Shown in pieces: positions 34,665-43,564 of a stretch of DNA of 55,118 bases (its first letter is position 1; every line of letters begins with the position of its first letter). Source of the DNA: Alphaproteobacteria bacterium (GTDB lineage Bacteria; Pseudomonadota; Alphaproteobacteria; GCA-2731375); contig JAJFGG010000073.1 in assembly GCA_021776235.1 (NCBI GenBank), positions 1-55,118 of the forward strand, read 5' to 3'. A program made the position numbers and the translations under genes. The notes beneath the pieces are model-generated. The model was given only the letters and a program-made list of their open reading frames with translations. It made no database searches and had not been told where the DNA came from.

Positions 34665-36028
34665 GCGGTATCAAGGAAGTGCTTAGCAATGCCGAGGGTG
34701 TGGAAATCCGTCCGCCGGTTTACTCGGATGAGGCGCTGGCGCTGCGTTTCGTTGAGCGCCACGAAGAAATGCTCCGTTACGTCGCAGCCTGGAACAAGTG
34801 GTATATCTGGGACGATTGCCGCTGGGTTATTGACAACACTTTGCGCGCATTTGACTTGTCTCGCGCTGTCTGCCGAGAAGCGTCAGCCAATTGCAATGAC
34901 AGGGCGGCCAGGCAGATATCAAGTAAAAAAACCGTGGCGGCCGTCGTTTCGCTTGCCAGGGCTGATCGTAGGGTCGCAGCATCTGTTGATATTTGGGATG
35001 CGGATCCGTTGCTGCTAAATACTCCTCAGACCGTGGTCGATTTGCGTGACGGAAGCCAACTCCCCAACAGTCCGGGTCTTCACATGACCAAAGTCACGGC
35101 GGCGGCGCCATCCGGAGATTGCCCACTTTGGCATGCATTTCTTGAGCGTATCACCGACGGTGATCAGCAATTGCAGAAGTACCTTAAGCGTCTGACCGGT
35201 TATGCCCTAACCGGCTTAACCCGCGAGCACGTTCTGGCCTTTCTTTATGGCACCGGCGCCAACGGTAAGAGCGTACTGCTGAATACGGTTTCAGGCATTA
35301 TGGGCGACTACGCCGCGTCGGCCCCAATGGAAACGTTCGTTGCCAACAGAAACGAACACCATCCCACCGAACTGGCAATGTTGCGCGGCGCCCGCCTTGT
35401 CACCGCGACCGAGACCGAGGAAGGCCGGCGTTGGGCCGAGAGCAAGATCAAAGCATTGACTGGCGGCGATGCCATCACGGCAAGATTCATGCGGCAAGAC
35501 TACTTTACCTTTACACCGCAGTTCACCCTTGTCGTCGCTGGCAATCACAAACCTGGCCTGCGCAACGTCGACGAAGCCATGCGCCGTCGCCTTCATCTGA
35601 TACCCTTTGCTGTGACCATTCCTGAGAACGAGCGCGACCTCCAGCTTGAGGAAAAACTAAAAGAAGAATGGCCCGGTATCCTGGCTTGGATGATCGAAGG
35701 CGCCATTGAATGGTACCGCGAAGGACTGCAGCCGCCAGAGGCCGTCCGCGCGGCTACGGATGAATACATCACTTCCGAGGACGCCATCGCCGCATGGATC
35801 GAAGAATGCTGCACCATTGATGCCCAAAACTTCGCCTCAAATGGCTCAATCTGGGAAAGCTGGCAGGCATGGGCAAACAAGTCTGGCGAGTTCGTCGGAA
35901 AGAAAACACGCCTTTTACAAGCAATTGAAGACCGGGGCTTCGAGCGCAAGAAGTCTACGGGGGGCATTCGAGGTTTCCGAGGGATTTTCGTAAAACCGCA
36001 GAAAACCGCGAATTGGTATGACCAATGA
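34661..36028 (+). CDS. P4/D5-type SF3 replicative helicase
   Basis: 455 aa with a D5-N-like domain then superfamily 3 helicase: Walker A GTGANGKSVLLNTV (near 197-204), Walker B-like LVTATETEEG, sensor QFTLVVAGNHKP and the basic RRRLHLIPF, followed by ENERDLQLEEKLKEEWPGIL, which is diagnostic of P4/D5 phage and plasmid replication proteins. The primase part is in the separate upstream gene, so the classical P4 alpha protein is split in two here. TTG start overlapping the upstream TGA, with GGGAGGTG just before it. Confidence 0.92.
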   Translation: MSGIKEVLSNAEGVEIRPPVYSDEALALRFVERHEEMLRYVAAWNKWYIWDDCRWVIDNTLRAFDLSRAVCREASANCNDRAARQISSKKTVAAVVSLARADRRVAASVDIWDADPLLLNTPQTVVDLRDGSQLPNSPGLHMTKVTAAAPSGDCPLWHAFLERITDGDQQLQKYLKRLTGYALTGLTREHVLAFLYGTGANGKSVLLNTVSGIMGDYAASAPMETFVANRNEHHPTELAMLRGARLVTATETEEGRRWAESKIKALTGGDAITARFMRQDYFTFTPQFTLVVAGNHKPGLRNVDEAMRRRLHLIPFAVTIPENERDLQLEEKLKEEWPGILAWMIEGAIEWYREGLQPPEAVRAATDEYITSEDAIAAWIEECCTIDAQNFASNGSIWESWQAWANKSGEFVGKKTRLLQAIEDRGFERKKSTGGIRGFRGIFVKPQKTANWYDQ

Positions 36029-36195
36029 TGGGCAATAGTGGCAGGAGTGGCAAGTTATCCCTTATAGGGCGTTCGCGCGCGCGTGACGCGGATAACCAGT
36101 TTACTTGCCACTCCTGCCACTCTGTTCGTTTCGAGAGCGAAAATTCGAGGAAACGTGGCGACGAATGACTCAAGCCAAATTATTCCGGGCGACGT

Positions 36196-36513
36196 TTGCC
36201 GAACCGGCGCGAAAACGAAACGTTTGAGATGGAGATCGTAGGTCAATGCTATGCCATCACCCTCGGATATTACCCTGACGACGGCCATGTTGGCGAAATC
36301 TTCATCGCGGGCGGCAAGGTTGGCTGCCAACTTGATGGCGTGCTGGCGGATGCAGCAATCCAGGCAAGCCGATGCCTTCAGGCCGGGATGTCGGCAAGTG
36401 AAATCGCACAGTCGATGTCGCGGCTTCCGACATCGCCATGGAAGCCTGCCGTTGAACCGGCATCGCCGATTGGTGCGGCGCTGGATCTTGCGGGACAGTT
36501 TGAGCATTCGTGA
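36196..36513 (+). CDS. Small conserved island protein (TSCPD-like)
   Basis: 105 aa from a TTG start; an ATG at 36229 would remove only the leader. The pattern is characteristic of a small protein common in alphaproteobacterial prophages and islands: PNRRENETFEMEI, then YAITLGYYPDDGHVGEIFIA, GGKVGCQLDGVLADAAIQAS, LQAGMSASEIAQSMSR and the C-terminal SPIGAALDLAGQF. It looks like an isolated TSCPD-type domain of the ribonucleotide reductase C-terminus kind. Function unknown. It follows the helicase by about 170 bases on the same strand. Confidence 0.7.
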   Translation: MPNRRENETFEMEIVGQCYAITLGYYPDDGHVGEIFIAGGKVGCQLDGVLADAAIQASRCLQAGMSASEIAQSMSRLPTSPWKPAVEPASPIGAALDLAGQFEHS

Positions 36514-36588
36514 TGGCGTAACGCACTCATTTTCGCGGCAGCTACGTACCACCAATGCTGTGCTGATTTGGCAAGGAGTAGAACGTTA

Positions 36589-36984
36589 ATGGAAAAGACA
36601 GAAGTAATGAAGGAACTACATGCGATGGTTGTTTATCGCCTGTTCGGCGAAAGGCCGTGGAATGCTGACGTCGAAACGCTGATAGCAATGAGTAACATGC
36701 TATTTCGACTGGAACTTCAAGAATACCTGCCAGGAAGTACCGTAACGTATCGGGCGACGGAGCTTGGAAAAGAGCTGAACCTCGATCTGATTACGGCATT
36801 TATCGGCCTTTCTGACGATTTCGATATACTATTTACCCTGGAAGAATTCGGACTGATCAATGAGTCAGAGGGTGATCGGATATCTGAGTTGATGGAGACC
36901 GGTGCTGATCCAGGGAAAATGCTTCTACCCATGGTTCGGAGCGCCTATCTCCGTCACTACAATCCGCAGGGATGCATTAATTGA
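36589..36984 (+). CDS. Unknown small acidic island protein
   Basis: 131 aa, ATG with AAGGAG 8 bases upstream, so very likely translated. It is soluble, acidic and largely helical (KELHAMVVYRLFGERPWNAD, YRATELGKELNLDLITAFIG, LFTLEEFGLINESEGDRISE). I do not recognise a family. The segment around the middle resembles a winged-helix turn (ATELGKELNLDLI) and may bind DNA, but that is weak. Last gene of the + strand island replication block. Confidence 0.6.
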   Translation: MEKTEVMKELHAMVVYRLFGERPWNADVETLIAMSNMLFRLELQEYLPGSTVTYRATELGKELNLDLITAFIGLSDDFDILFTLEEFGLINESEGDRISELMETGADPGKMLLPMVRSAYLRHYNPQGCIN

Positions 36985-38007
36985 CGGGCGTTTGGCTTCC
37001 TTTGCCGGCGTTTCACGTAGTTGCGAGCTTCGCTGTCCAACCCGACTGCGAATGCTCGAAGTTAGGATAGTCTCATCAAACTGTCAGGCAGTAGCAACGA
37101 AATAGCAGGCTGTGCAGGATTGCCGATCCGGGCCCTCTTACAGGCTTTTGCCAAATTATTGATGTACTGATTTTTGGGTATGTCACGAGGCACGTTTTTG
37201 ACCGCCTGCATCGCCGCCGTCCTTGTAGGCAACGGCCTGGGTGGTTCTAAGACCCCTTGACGCACATGCGCATCAAACCATCCCTAGGTGTCCCTCCCCC
37301 CTACTCGTTTTGGGCCATTTTTGGCAGTCTTCCGGAAACCGGCTTTTTGGTTGATGCCGTCGTGGTTGCACGGCCCATTGGTATAAATGTCATTGCTTCA
37401 TTCCACACAAATCGAAGCTTTTGGTGGGGGGGATACTCACCCATTCGGCCAGATGGTTGAGCCCACCGTTTGCTCACCAACCAACGGTTAACTAGTCCCC
37501 AGCCGGAAATTTAGAGTTGGCTGCGCGTTGCGTCGCGCACCAATCGGGGTAGTGGAGGTCTCTTGGGGCGGTCGAATGCGGAGTTCCCAAGAAAGAATTT
37601 GGGAAGCTGGCGTCGGCCGGCAGAATTTGAACTTTTTCACGGGAGTAAACTGTCGGTTTACAGCCCAACTGGCGTGAGCGCCTCCTTTCATGCGGGTTCG
37701 AAAACTACGAACAAGCATTTGTGCATAGCCTCGTGCGGTAGGATCAAATGGATCTGACTGGGGACGTATTCGTATTCTATTTGGTTCCGCAATTTGTTGA
37801 TCGCGACGCAGCCTCGGTCTTGGCCGCGCCAAAAGCCGCGCACAAGTTAAGCCCCGCAAGTATCAGCGCTATTTCTACTATTACCAAAAGATGGCGGCCA
37901 CTATTACGCTCAGCCGGGAAACAGGCGGCGAGATGACACAATTCCTCGAAGCGTGTCATAATAAATTTTCGCGGAACTATCAGTGCGAGAAGGGTGGGAA
38001 TTGCGAC
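36985..38007. other. 1-kb non-coding gap before the helicase-nuclease gene
   Basis: No frame here has a recognisable protein. A 6-bp inverted repeat GTAAAC/GTTTAC at 37645-37661 and a mixed base composition are the only structures noted. It separates replication genes from cargo and should contain the promoter for the large helicase. Decayed genes or a small RNA cannot be excluded. Confidence 0.45.
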
Positions 38008-41000
38008 ATGTCATCGGACGAGGGAGCGGGAAACATCCTCTACGCGGGCAATGTGCAAACAGGCCTTGAGCGCTTACGCAAACGCCTTTTGGACTTAACG
38101 ACCCGCAACCGATTATTGGGGTTTCGCTTTCCGACGCGCGGCTCGTTACGCGTGGTCGATGAATTGCCGGACCAGTTGTATGAAACGCTAGTCGATGGCG
38201 CCAGTTTGACGATCATTCCCGTTCCGGAACCGCGAGCGGACGAATTGCGCCCCCTCAATGACGAGAGCACAGTCACGACAGAAGAGAAACCCACGGCACC
38301 GGAATGGGCTGCTCGTCTGGGATTTGCAACTTCCTTCGATCTGCCTGAAGCAACACCAGAGGAAGGTGAACTCGACCGGCACCAGGACAAGTATATCCAG
38401 ACCCTCCTGTATCCGGATCGCCTTGAAGCCGTGCTGCGGTCCATCCGCAGTGCCGCCCGCACGGCAATTGAAGAGTCCGGCACCAACATGTTGCACATTG
38501 CCTTCGGCTTCCTCGAATGGAAGGAGGCCGATGACGCGGCGACGCCACATTTCGCGCCTTTGTTGCTGTTGCCGGTCACTCTGGACCGTGGGCGGGTGGA
38601 TCGAACAACCGGCACTTATCGTTACCAGATCTCATATTCCGGCGAGGATGTCTTGACCAACCTCTCGCTGCGGGAAAAACTCGACCGTGATTTCGACTTG
38701 GCTTTGCCGGCGATTGAAGACGAAGACCGACCCGAAGCTTACTTCGACAAGGTGGCCACGCTGGCGGCCCACAAGCCAGGCTGGCGGGTCAGACGGCAAG
38801 TAGCCTTGTCCCTATTTCAGTACGGTAAGCTGCTGATGTACTTGGATCTGGACCCCGAACGCTGGCGTGACGGCGGCGGCCTGGAACGGCACGAAGCGGT
38901 TCGCAGATTTTTCGAAGGTGGCGAGGTTTCCGGTGACATGACGGCAACCGAATACGAAGTCGACCACAACCCACAATTGACTGCGCAGCTGCCCCTGATC
39001 GACAGCGCCGACAGTTCGCAGCTATCAGCCTTGATCGACGCCCTGGACGGCCGCCATCTGGTCATTGAGGGGCCACCCGGTACCGGCAAATCGCAAACCA
39101 TCACCAATCTAATTGCCGCCGCCCTGTACCAGGGCAAGACAGTGCTGTTCGTTTCGGAGAAGCTCGCGGCGCTCGAGGTTGTGCGCCGGCGCCTTGAGCA
39201 GGCCGGCCTGGGTGATTTCTGTTTGGAGCTGCATAGCCACAAGACGCAAAAACGGGCCCTTCTGAACGATCTGGAACGTCGACTTCGGAAAAAGGGCACC
39301 TATCGCGAGGCGACGAAGCTGCAACAGCGAATGCAGGCATTGCAGGAAACCAGGACACGCCTGAAGGCGCATGCGGTCAGAATGAGCCAACCACATGGTT
39401 CGTTGGGCGATACCGCCTGCGAAGTGCTGTGCAAGGCCACGCGCTATCGCTTGGAGATGGACGATAACGTCGCCATGCTGTCAGAGATCCATGTTGATGA
39501 TCCGGCGGCGATCGGCCCGGCCGAGTACAACCGCGCCCTGGAAGATTTACGCATCTACGCGGAGGCTCATGCCCGGCTGACCGCGGATTTCGGCGCAATT
39601 CTGGAGCATCCCTGGGCTGGTGTCGGCAACCGTGATCTGCAGGCCTTCGACAGCAGCCGAATGGCGGCATTGGGCACCGCATGGCGGGACAGGGCATTGG
39701 ACTTGGCTGAACAGCTGGATACCTTGCACCATAAGACCGGGCAGACGGGCGCCGCCACGATGACCGGGGTCCGTGCGTTGGCCGAAGCCGCCGATGCCAT
39801 TCCGGTTCCCGCCGACAACGCCCTGTTCGAAGTGCTGCCGCACGTCTCCGACCCGGAAGGGAACAAACATCTGTCGCGTTTCGGCGACCGACTGGCCGAA
39901 TACAGGGCGGGCTGCCAGGCCTTGGGTGAGATATTTGTCGGCGCGGACCCGGCGGACCGCGCGGCGCGGAATAACATCGAGACCTTAACAAATAAATTGA
40001 TCGGGACCGTAAGGCTTGAACCCACACTGACGAATTTGCGACCGGTCGCCGAAAGTCTGCGACACCTCGCAGCCAAAGTGAAAGAGATTTCGGACGAGGT
40101 GACGCAGATCCTGCCGACTTTTCAAGGCAGCGTTCGCTTTGACGGCGATGGCGTGGATGAATTGCTGAGAATATTGCGAATTTGCGGGGATGCGCCGATC
40201 ACGGCATTGGACCTGCGCGATCCACTGTTCGACGCTGTTGGCGTGGACCTTACGCTGGATATCATTACCACTGAAATGCAGGTTCTTGATGACGAGGAGG
40301 GGGCCCAGAGCCTGCTGTTCGACCTCGCCAGCCTGCCGCCAAGGCAAGACATCGCCAGGGCCAGCCACACCTTGGCCAAGGCTGGCGCCTTCCGTTGGCT
40401 CAACGGCGAGTGGCGGGCAGCCCGGCGGCTCTACCGTAACATTGCCAAAACACCAAAACTGCCCAAATCAGAACAGCCTGCCGGGCGGTTGGAAGATCTG
40501 CTTGCCTACCTCGACCGCTGCCGCGCTTTCGAGGCTGCACCGGAAGCAAAAAACGTTCTCGGGCACCATTTCTCCGGTCGCGGCACCGACCTGGCGGCGC
40601 TTCGCGCCATGCGGCAATGGTATCGCTGCGTGCGCGAAGAATTCGGTCAAGGTCTGGGCGCGCGGGTTGCCATCGGCGAGAGCCTGCTTTCAACGCCCAG
40701 CGCCATTCTGCAGACTCTGGCGCATGCCGCGTCTGGCGAGTTTGCGACGGGCCTTCAAGACATTGCCACGGATCTGCGGGCCTCCGCTGGATTACTTTTG
40801 GAACCGGTATCTGTCGGCACCATGGGTTCTGATCTTGCCACTGCTACAGACCGGGTCGAACAGCTTGCTGATGATTTGGAGAAAACGCTGCTGAAACTGA
40901 TCGAGGCCGGCGCCCGCGAAGACCGGTCCTTGAAGGCACTATTGTCGGGCGTGGTCCTGCTAGACCGCTGCAGTGACCTGCGGCGTGAGATAACGGATGA

Positions 41001-43536
41001 TGAGATCGCCCGGCAATTGCTGGGGCAGAACTTCCAGGCCGAACAGACCGATATCGAAGCGCTTTTGGCCACCCTGGCATTGGCTGCTGCGATTGAGGCG
41101 GCCGGCTTGCCGCCGTTATTGAGTCGCTGGCTGTTGTCGCAGGGCCAAAGGGAGGCTTTCGCAACACTGCGGCGGGACCTAGTAAACCTTGGCGAGTTCG
41201 CTGATATCTATGATCGAGATTTCGATGCCTTTCGCACAGAGGCCGAATTGGTCTGGGAATTGTGGTCTGCCGGCAACGCGGATGATTGTCCGCTAGGGGA
41301 AATTGCCGCGCGGTGCGACAGAGCCGTCAATGAGCCAAAGGCACTTAGCTCGTGGCTCGACTATTGGCGATCACGCCTGCGCCCCTCCTTCGGGCCATTG
41401 CGGGAATTGGTGGTGCTGGTCGAGCAGGGCCAGCTCCCGCGATCGTCGCTGCCAACGGCGCTGCATTACCTGGTTTACGACGCCATGGCCCGCGAATTGC
41501 TGCGCGGTGATGAGGCATTGCGGGATTTTAGCGGTTACGATCACGAGGTGCTACGGACACTCTTCGCCGAATTGGATGACGAGATCATCGAACTGCAGCA
41601 GCAACAGATCGCCCACACCATCGATCAGCGGTCCGTGCCAGGCGGCGTGGATCGAGGGACGGCGAAATCGCGCACCGATACCCGGCTGATCGAAGCCGAG
41701 ATTGGCAAGCGGCGGGCCCATATCCCCATTCGCCAGTTGGTTCTGCGCGCGGGCGGCGCTTTGCAGGCTCTCAAGCCATGTTTCATGATGGGGCCGCAAT
41801 CGGTGGCGCAATATCTTCAGCCCGGCGGCCTTTCGTTTGACATTGTGGTGATGGACGAGGCATCGCAATTGAAGCCCGAAGACGCAATCGGCACAATTGC
41901 GCGCGGCCGGCAACTGGTCGTCGTCGGCGACCCAAAGCAACTGCCGCCGACCAGCTTCTTCGATCGCATGTACGGCGATGACGAAGACGCAGAGGAGGCA
42001 ACCGGGGTTGAGGAATCCGAGAGTATTCTGGATGCCGCCATTCCCCTGTTCAAACCAGTGCGTCGCCTGCGCTGGCACTATCGATCCCGCCACGAAAGCC
42101 TGATCGCATTTTCCAACGAAAAATTCTACGACGGTGACTTAATTGTTCTGCCGTCTCCCCACGACGCCGGCGATCAATTTGGTGTTTCTTTCTTGCATGT
42201 ACCGGATGGGGTGTTCCGCAACCGCCGCAACACAAAGGAAGCCCAGCAGGTGGCCGCCGCGGCGATCGGCCACATGCGGCGACAGAGGAATGAATCCCTC
42301 GGCATCGTGGCGATGAATGCAACCCAGGCGGAATTGATCGAGATAGAGGTCGAGGCCTTGTTGAAAGACGACCCGCTGGCCCAGGCTTATATCGATATCC
42401 ATCGGAACCGGGCCGAACCGTTCTTTGTCAAGAATCTAGAGAATGCCCAGGGTGACGAACGTGACGTCATGATCATATCCTTCACCTATGGCCCGGCGGC
42501 GGTGGGAGAGCCGGTGCTGCAACGTTTCGGGCCGATCAACGGCGACGTTGGCTGGCGCCGCCTGAACGTTCTATTTACCCGCGCCAAGAAACGGGTAATG
42601 GCCATTTCCTCCATGACCACCGATGACATTCGAGTGGGGCCGGATTCACGGTTGGGCGTGCGCGCCCTGCGTGACTATCTGGCCTATGCCGATACCAGAA
42701 TTCTTGACCAGCCGCGTGAAACGGGCCGCCCGCCCGACAGTGATTTCGAGATCGCCGTCGCCCGGGCCTTGGAACAAGCGGGCTATGCCTGCACCGCGCA
42801 GGTTGGCGTGGCCGGCTTTTTCATCGATATCGCCGTCCGCCATCCGGACCGGGCCGGCGGCTATCTGCTGGGCGTGGAGTGCGATGGCGCCACCTATCAT
42901 TCGGCGAAGTCGGTGCGCGACAGGGATCGTCTGCGGCAGATGGTGTTGGAAGGGCTGGGTTGGCAGATCCATCGCATCTGGTCGACCGACTGGTTCAAGG
43001 ACCCGGACAGTGAAATTCGCCGCTTGACCGGGCGTATAGAAGTCTTGCGGGCGGCGCTTCACCCGACCCCGGAGGCACAGCCATCGATCGAACCACCGGT
43101 TGAAGCGACTCGCCCGGTGCCGGACCATGCGCCGGAGGAAATGAAGCCATCGGCGCCCAATATCCAGCCGCTGGCGGACGATCTGTTCGCGCTCGGTACG
43201 GCGACGGCCACCGAACCTTTCGATGCCACCGGATCGCCCGGGCAAGGCGGGGTGGGCGGCAACGATCTGCACAACGGCGCTTTGGGTCTGGCCGATGCCC
43301 GCGAACGCCTAATCGAACTGCGCGAGAACATCATAAAAATCGAGCGGCCCGGCGCTGATCCCGCCACGGGTTTGCTGCGCAAACGGATGCTGGACGCGTT
43401 ACTGCGCACGCTGCCCACCGATGGCGATGAATTCCGCCAAAAAATACCGTTCTCGCTGCGCCAGGGCACCGACGGCGGGCAATTGCAGGAATACGGCGAT
43501 AGAGTGTTCGAAATCCTGGCTGAGGCGCGGGCCTAG
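38008..43536 (+). CDS. DUF4011-type SF1 helicase with Vsr/DUF559-like nuclease domain
   Basis: 1842 aa. ATG at 38008 with GAGAAGGGTGGG upstream. The N-terminal DUF4011 signature is RLRKRLLDLTTRNRLLGFRF. An SF1 helicase follows, with Walker A GPPGTGKSQTITNL near 355, Walker B VVMDEASQLKPEDA near 1279, DPKQLPPTSFF, and NVLFTRAKKRVMAI; a long helical insert separates motifs I and II. Near residues 1576-1665 is a restriction-fold nuclease: FFIDIAVRHPDRAGG, LGVECDGATYHSAKSVRDRD, GWQIHRIWSTDW. The end (about 1760-1842) resembles DUF3320 (MLDALLRTLPTDGDEF, IPFSLRQGTDGG). Single-gene proteins of this build are known or suspected antiphage defence factors (Hhe-like). As island cargo, a defence role is likely. 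Convergent with the minus-strand cluster, 28 bases apart. Confidence 0.88.
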   Translation: MSSDEGAGNILYAGNVQTGLERLRKRLLDLTTRNRLLGFRFPTRGSLRVVDELPDQLYETLVDGASLTIIPVPEPRADELRPLNDESTVTTEEKPTAPEWAARLGFATSFDLPEATPEEGELDRHQDKYIQTLLYPDRLEAVLRSIRSAARTAIEESGTNMLHIAFGFLEWKEADDAATPHFAPLLLLPVTLDRGRVDRTTGTYRYQISYSGEDVLTNLSLREKLDRDFDLALPAIEDEDRPEAYFDKVATLAAHKPGWRVRRQVALSLFQYGKLLMYLDLDPERWRDGGGLERHEAVRRFFEGGEVSGDMTATEYEVDHNPQLTAQLPLIDSADSSQLSALIDALDGRHLVIEGPPGTGKSQTITNLIAAALYQGKTVLFVSEKLAALEVVRRRLEQAGLGDFCLELHSHKTQKRALLNDLERRLRKKGTYREATKLQQRMQALQETRTRLKAHAVRMSQPHGSLGDTACEVLCKATRYRLEMDDNVAMLSEIHVDDPAAIGPAEYNRALEDLRIYAEAHARLTADFGAILEHPWAGVGNRDLQAFDSSRMAALGTAWRDRALDLAEQLDTLHHKTGQTGAATMTGVRALAEAADAIPVPADNALFEVLPHVSDPEGNKHLSRFGDRLAEYRAGCQALGEIFVGADPADRAARNNIETLTNKLIGTVRLEPTLTNLRPVAESLRHLAAKVKEISDEVTQILPTFQGSVRFDGDGVDELLRILRICGDAPITALDLRDPLFDAVGVDLTLDIITTEMQVLDDEEGAQSLLFDLASLPPRQDIARASHTLAKAGAFRWLNGEWRAARRLYRNIAKTPKLPKSEQPAGRLEDLLAYLDRCRAFEAAPEAKNVLGHHFSGRGTDLAALRAMRQWYRCVREEFGQGLGARVAIGESLLSTPSAILQTLAHAASGEFATGLQDIATDLRASAGLLLEPVSVGTMGSDLATATDRVEQLADDLEKTLLKLIEAGAREDRSLKALLSGVVLLDRCSDLRREITDDEIARQLLGQNFQAEQTDIEALLATLALAAAIEAAGLPPLLSRWLLSQGQREAFATLRRDLVNLGEFADIYDRDFDAFRTEAELVWELWSAGNADDCPLGEIAARCDRAVNEPKALSSWLDYWRSRLRPSFGPLRELVVLVEQGQLPRSSLPTALHYLVYDAMARELLRGDEALRDFSGYDHEVLRTLFAELDDEIIELQQQQIAHTIDQRSVPGGVDRGTAKSRTDTRLIEAEIGKRRAHIPIRQLVLRAGGALQALKPCFMMGPQSVAQYLQPGGLSFDIVVMDEASQLKPEDAIGTIARGRQLVVVGDPKQLPPTSFFDRMYGDDEDAEEATGVEESESILDAAIPLFKPVRRLRWHYRSRHESLIAFSNEKFYDGDLIVLPSPHDAGDQFGVSFLHVPDGVFRNRRNTKEAQQVAAAAIGHMRRQRNESLGIVAMNATQAELIEIEVEALLKDDPLAQAYIDIHRNRAEPFFVKNLENAQGDERDVMIISFTYGPAAVGEPVLQRFGPINGDVGWRRLNVLFTRAKKRVMAISSMTTDDIRVGPDSRLGVRALRDYLAYADTRILDQPRETGRPPDSDFEIAVARALEQAGYACTAQVGVAGFFIDIAVRHPDRAGGYLLGVECDGATYHSAKSVRDRDRLRQMVLEGLGWQIHRIWSTDWFKDPDSEIRRLTGRIEVLRAALHPTPEAQPSIEPPVEATRPVPDHAPEEMKPSAPNIQPLADDLFALGTATATEPFDATGSPGQGGVGGNDLHNGALGLADARERLIELRENIIKIERPGADPATGLLRKRMLDALLRTLPTDGDEFRQKIPFSLRQGTDGGQLQEYGDRVFEILAEARA

Positions 43537-43564
43537 AGCGTGCCGTGGTTACCGACTCGGCGGA

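Noticed and set aside
37600-37720. tRNA-like stretch with GTTCAAAT-type T-loop and GCCGGC
   Set aside because: The flanking stems do not pair and no anticodon arm can be drawn.
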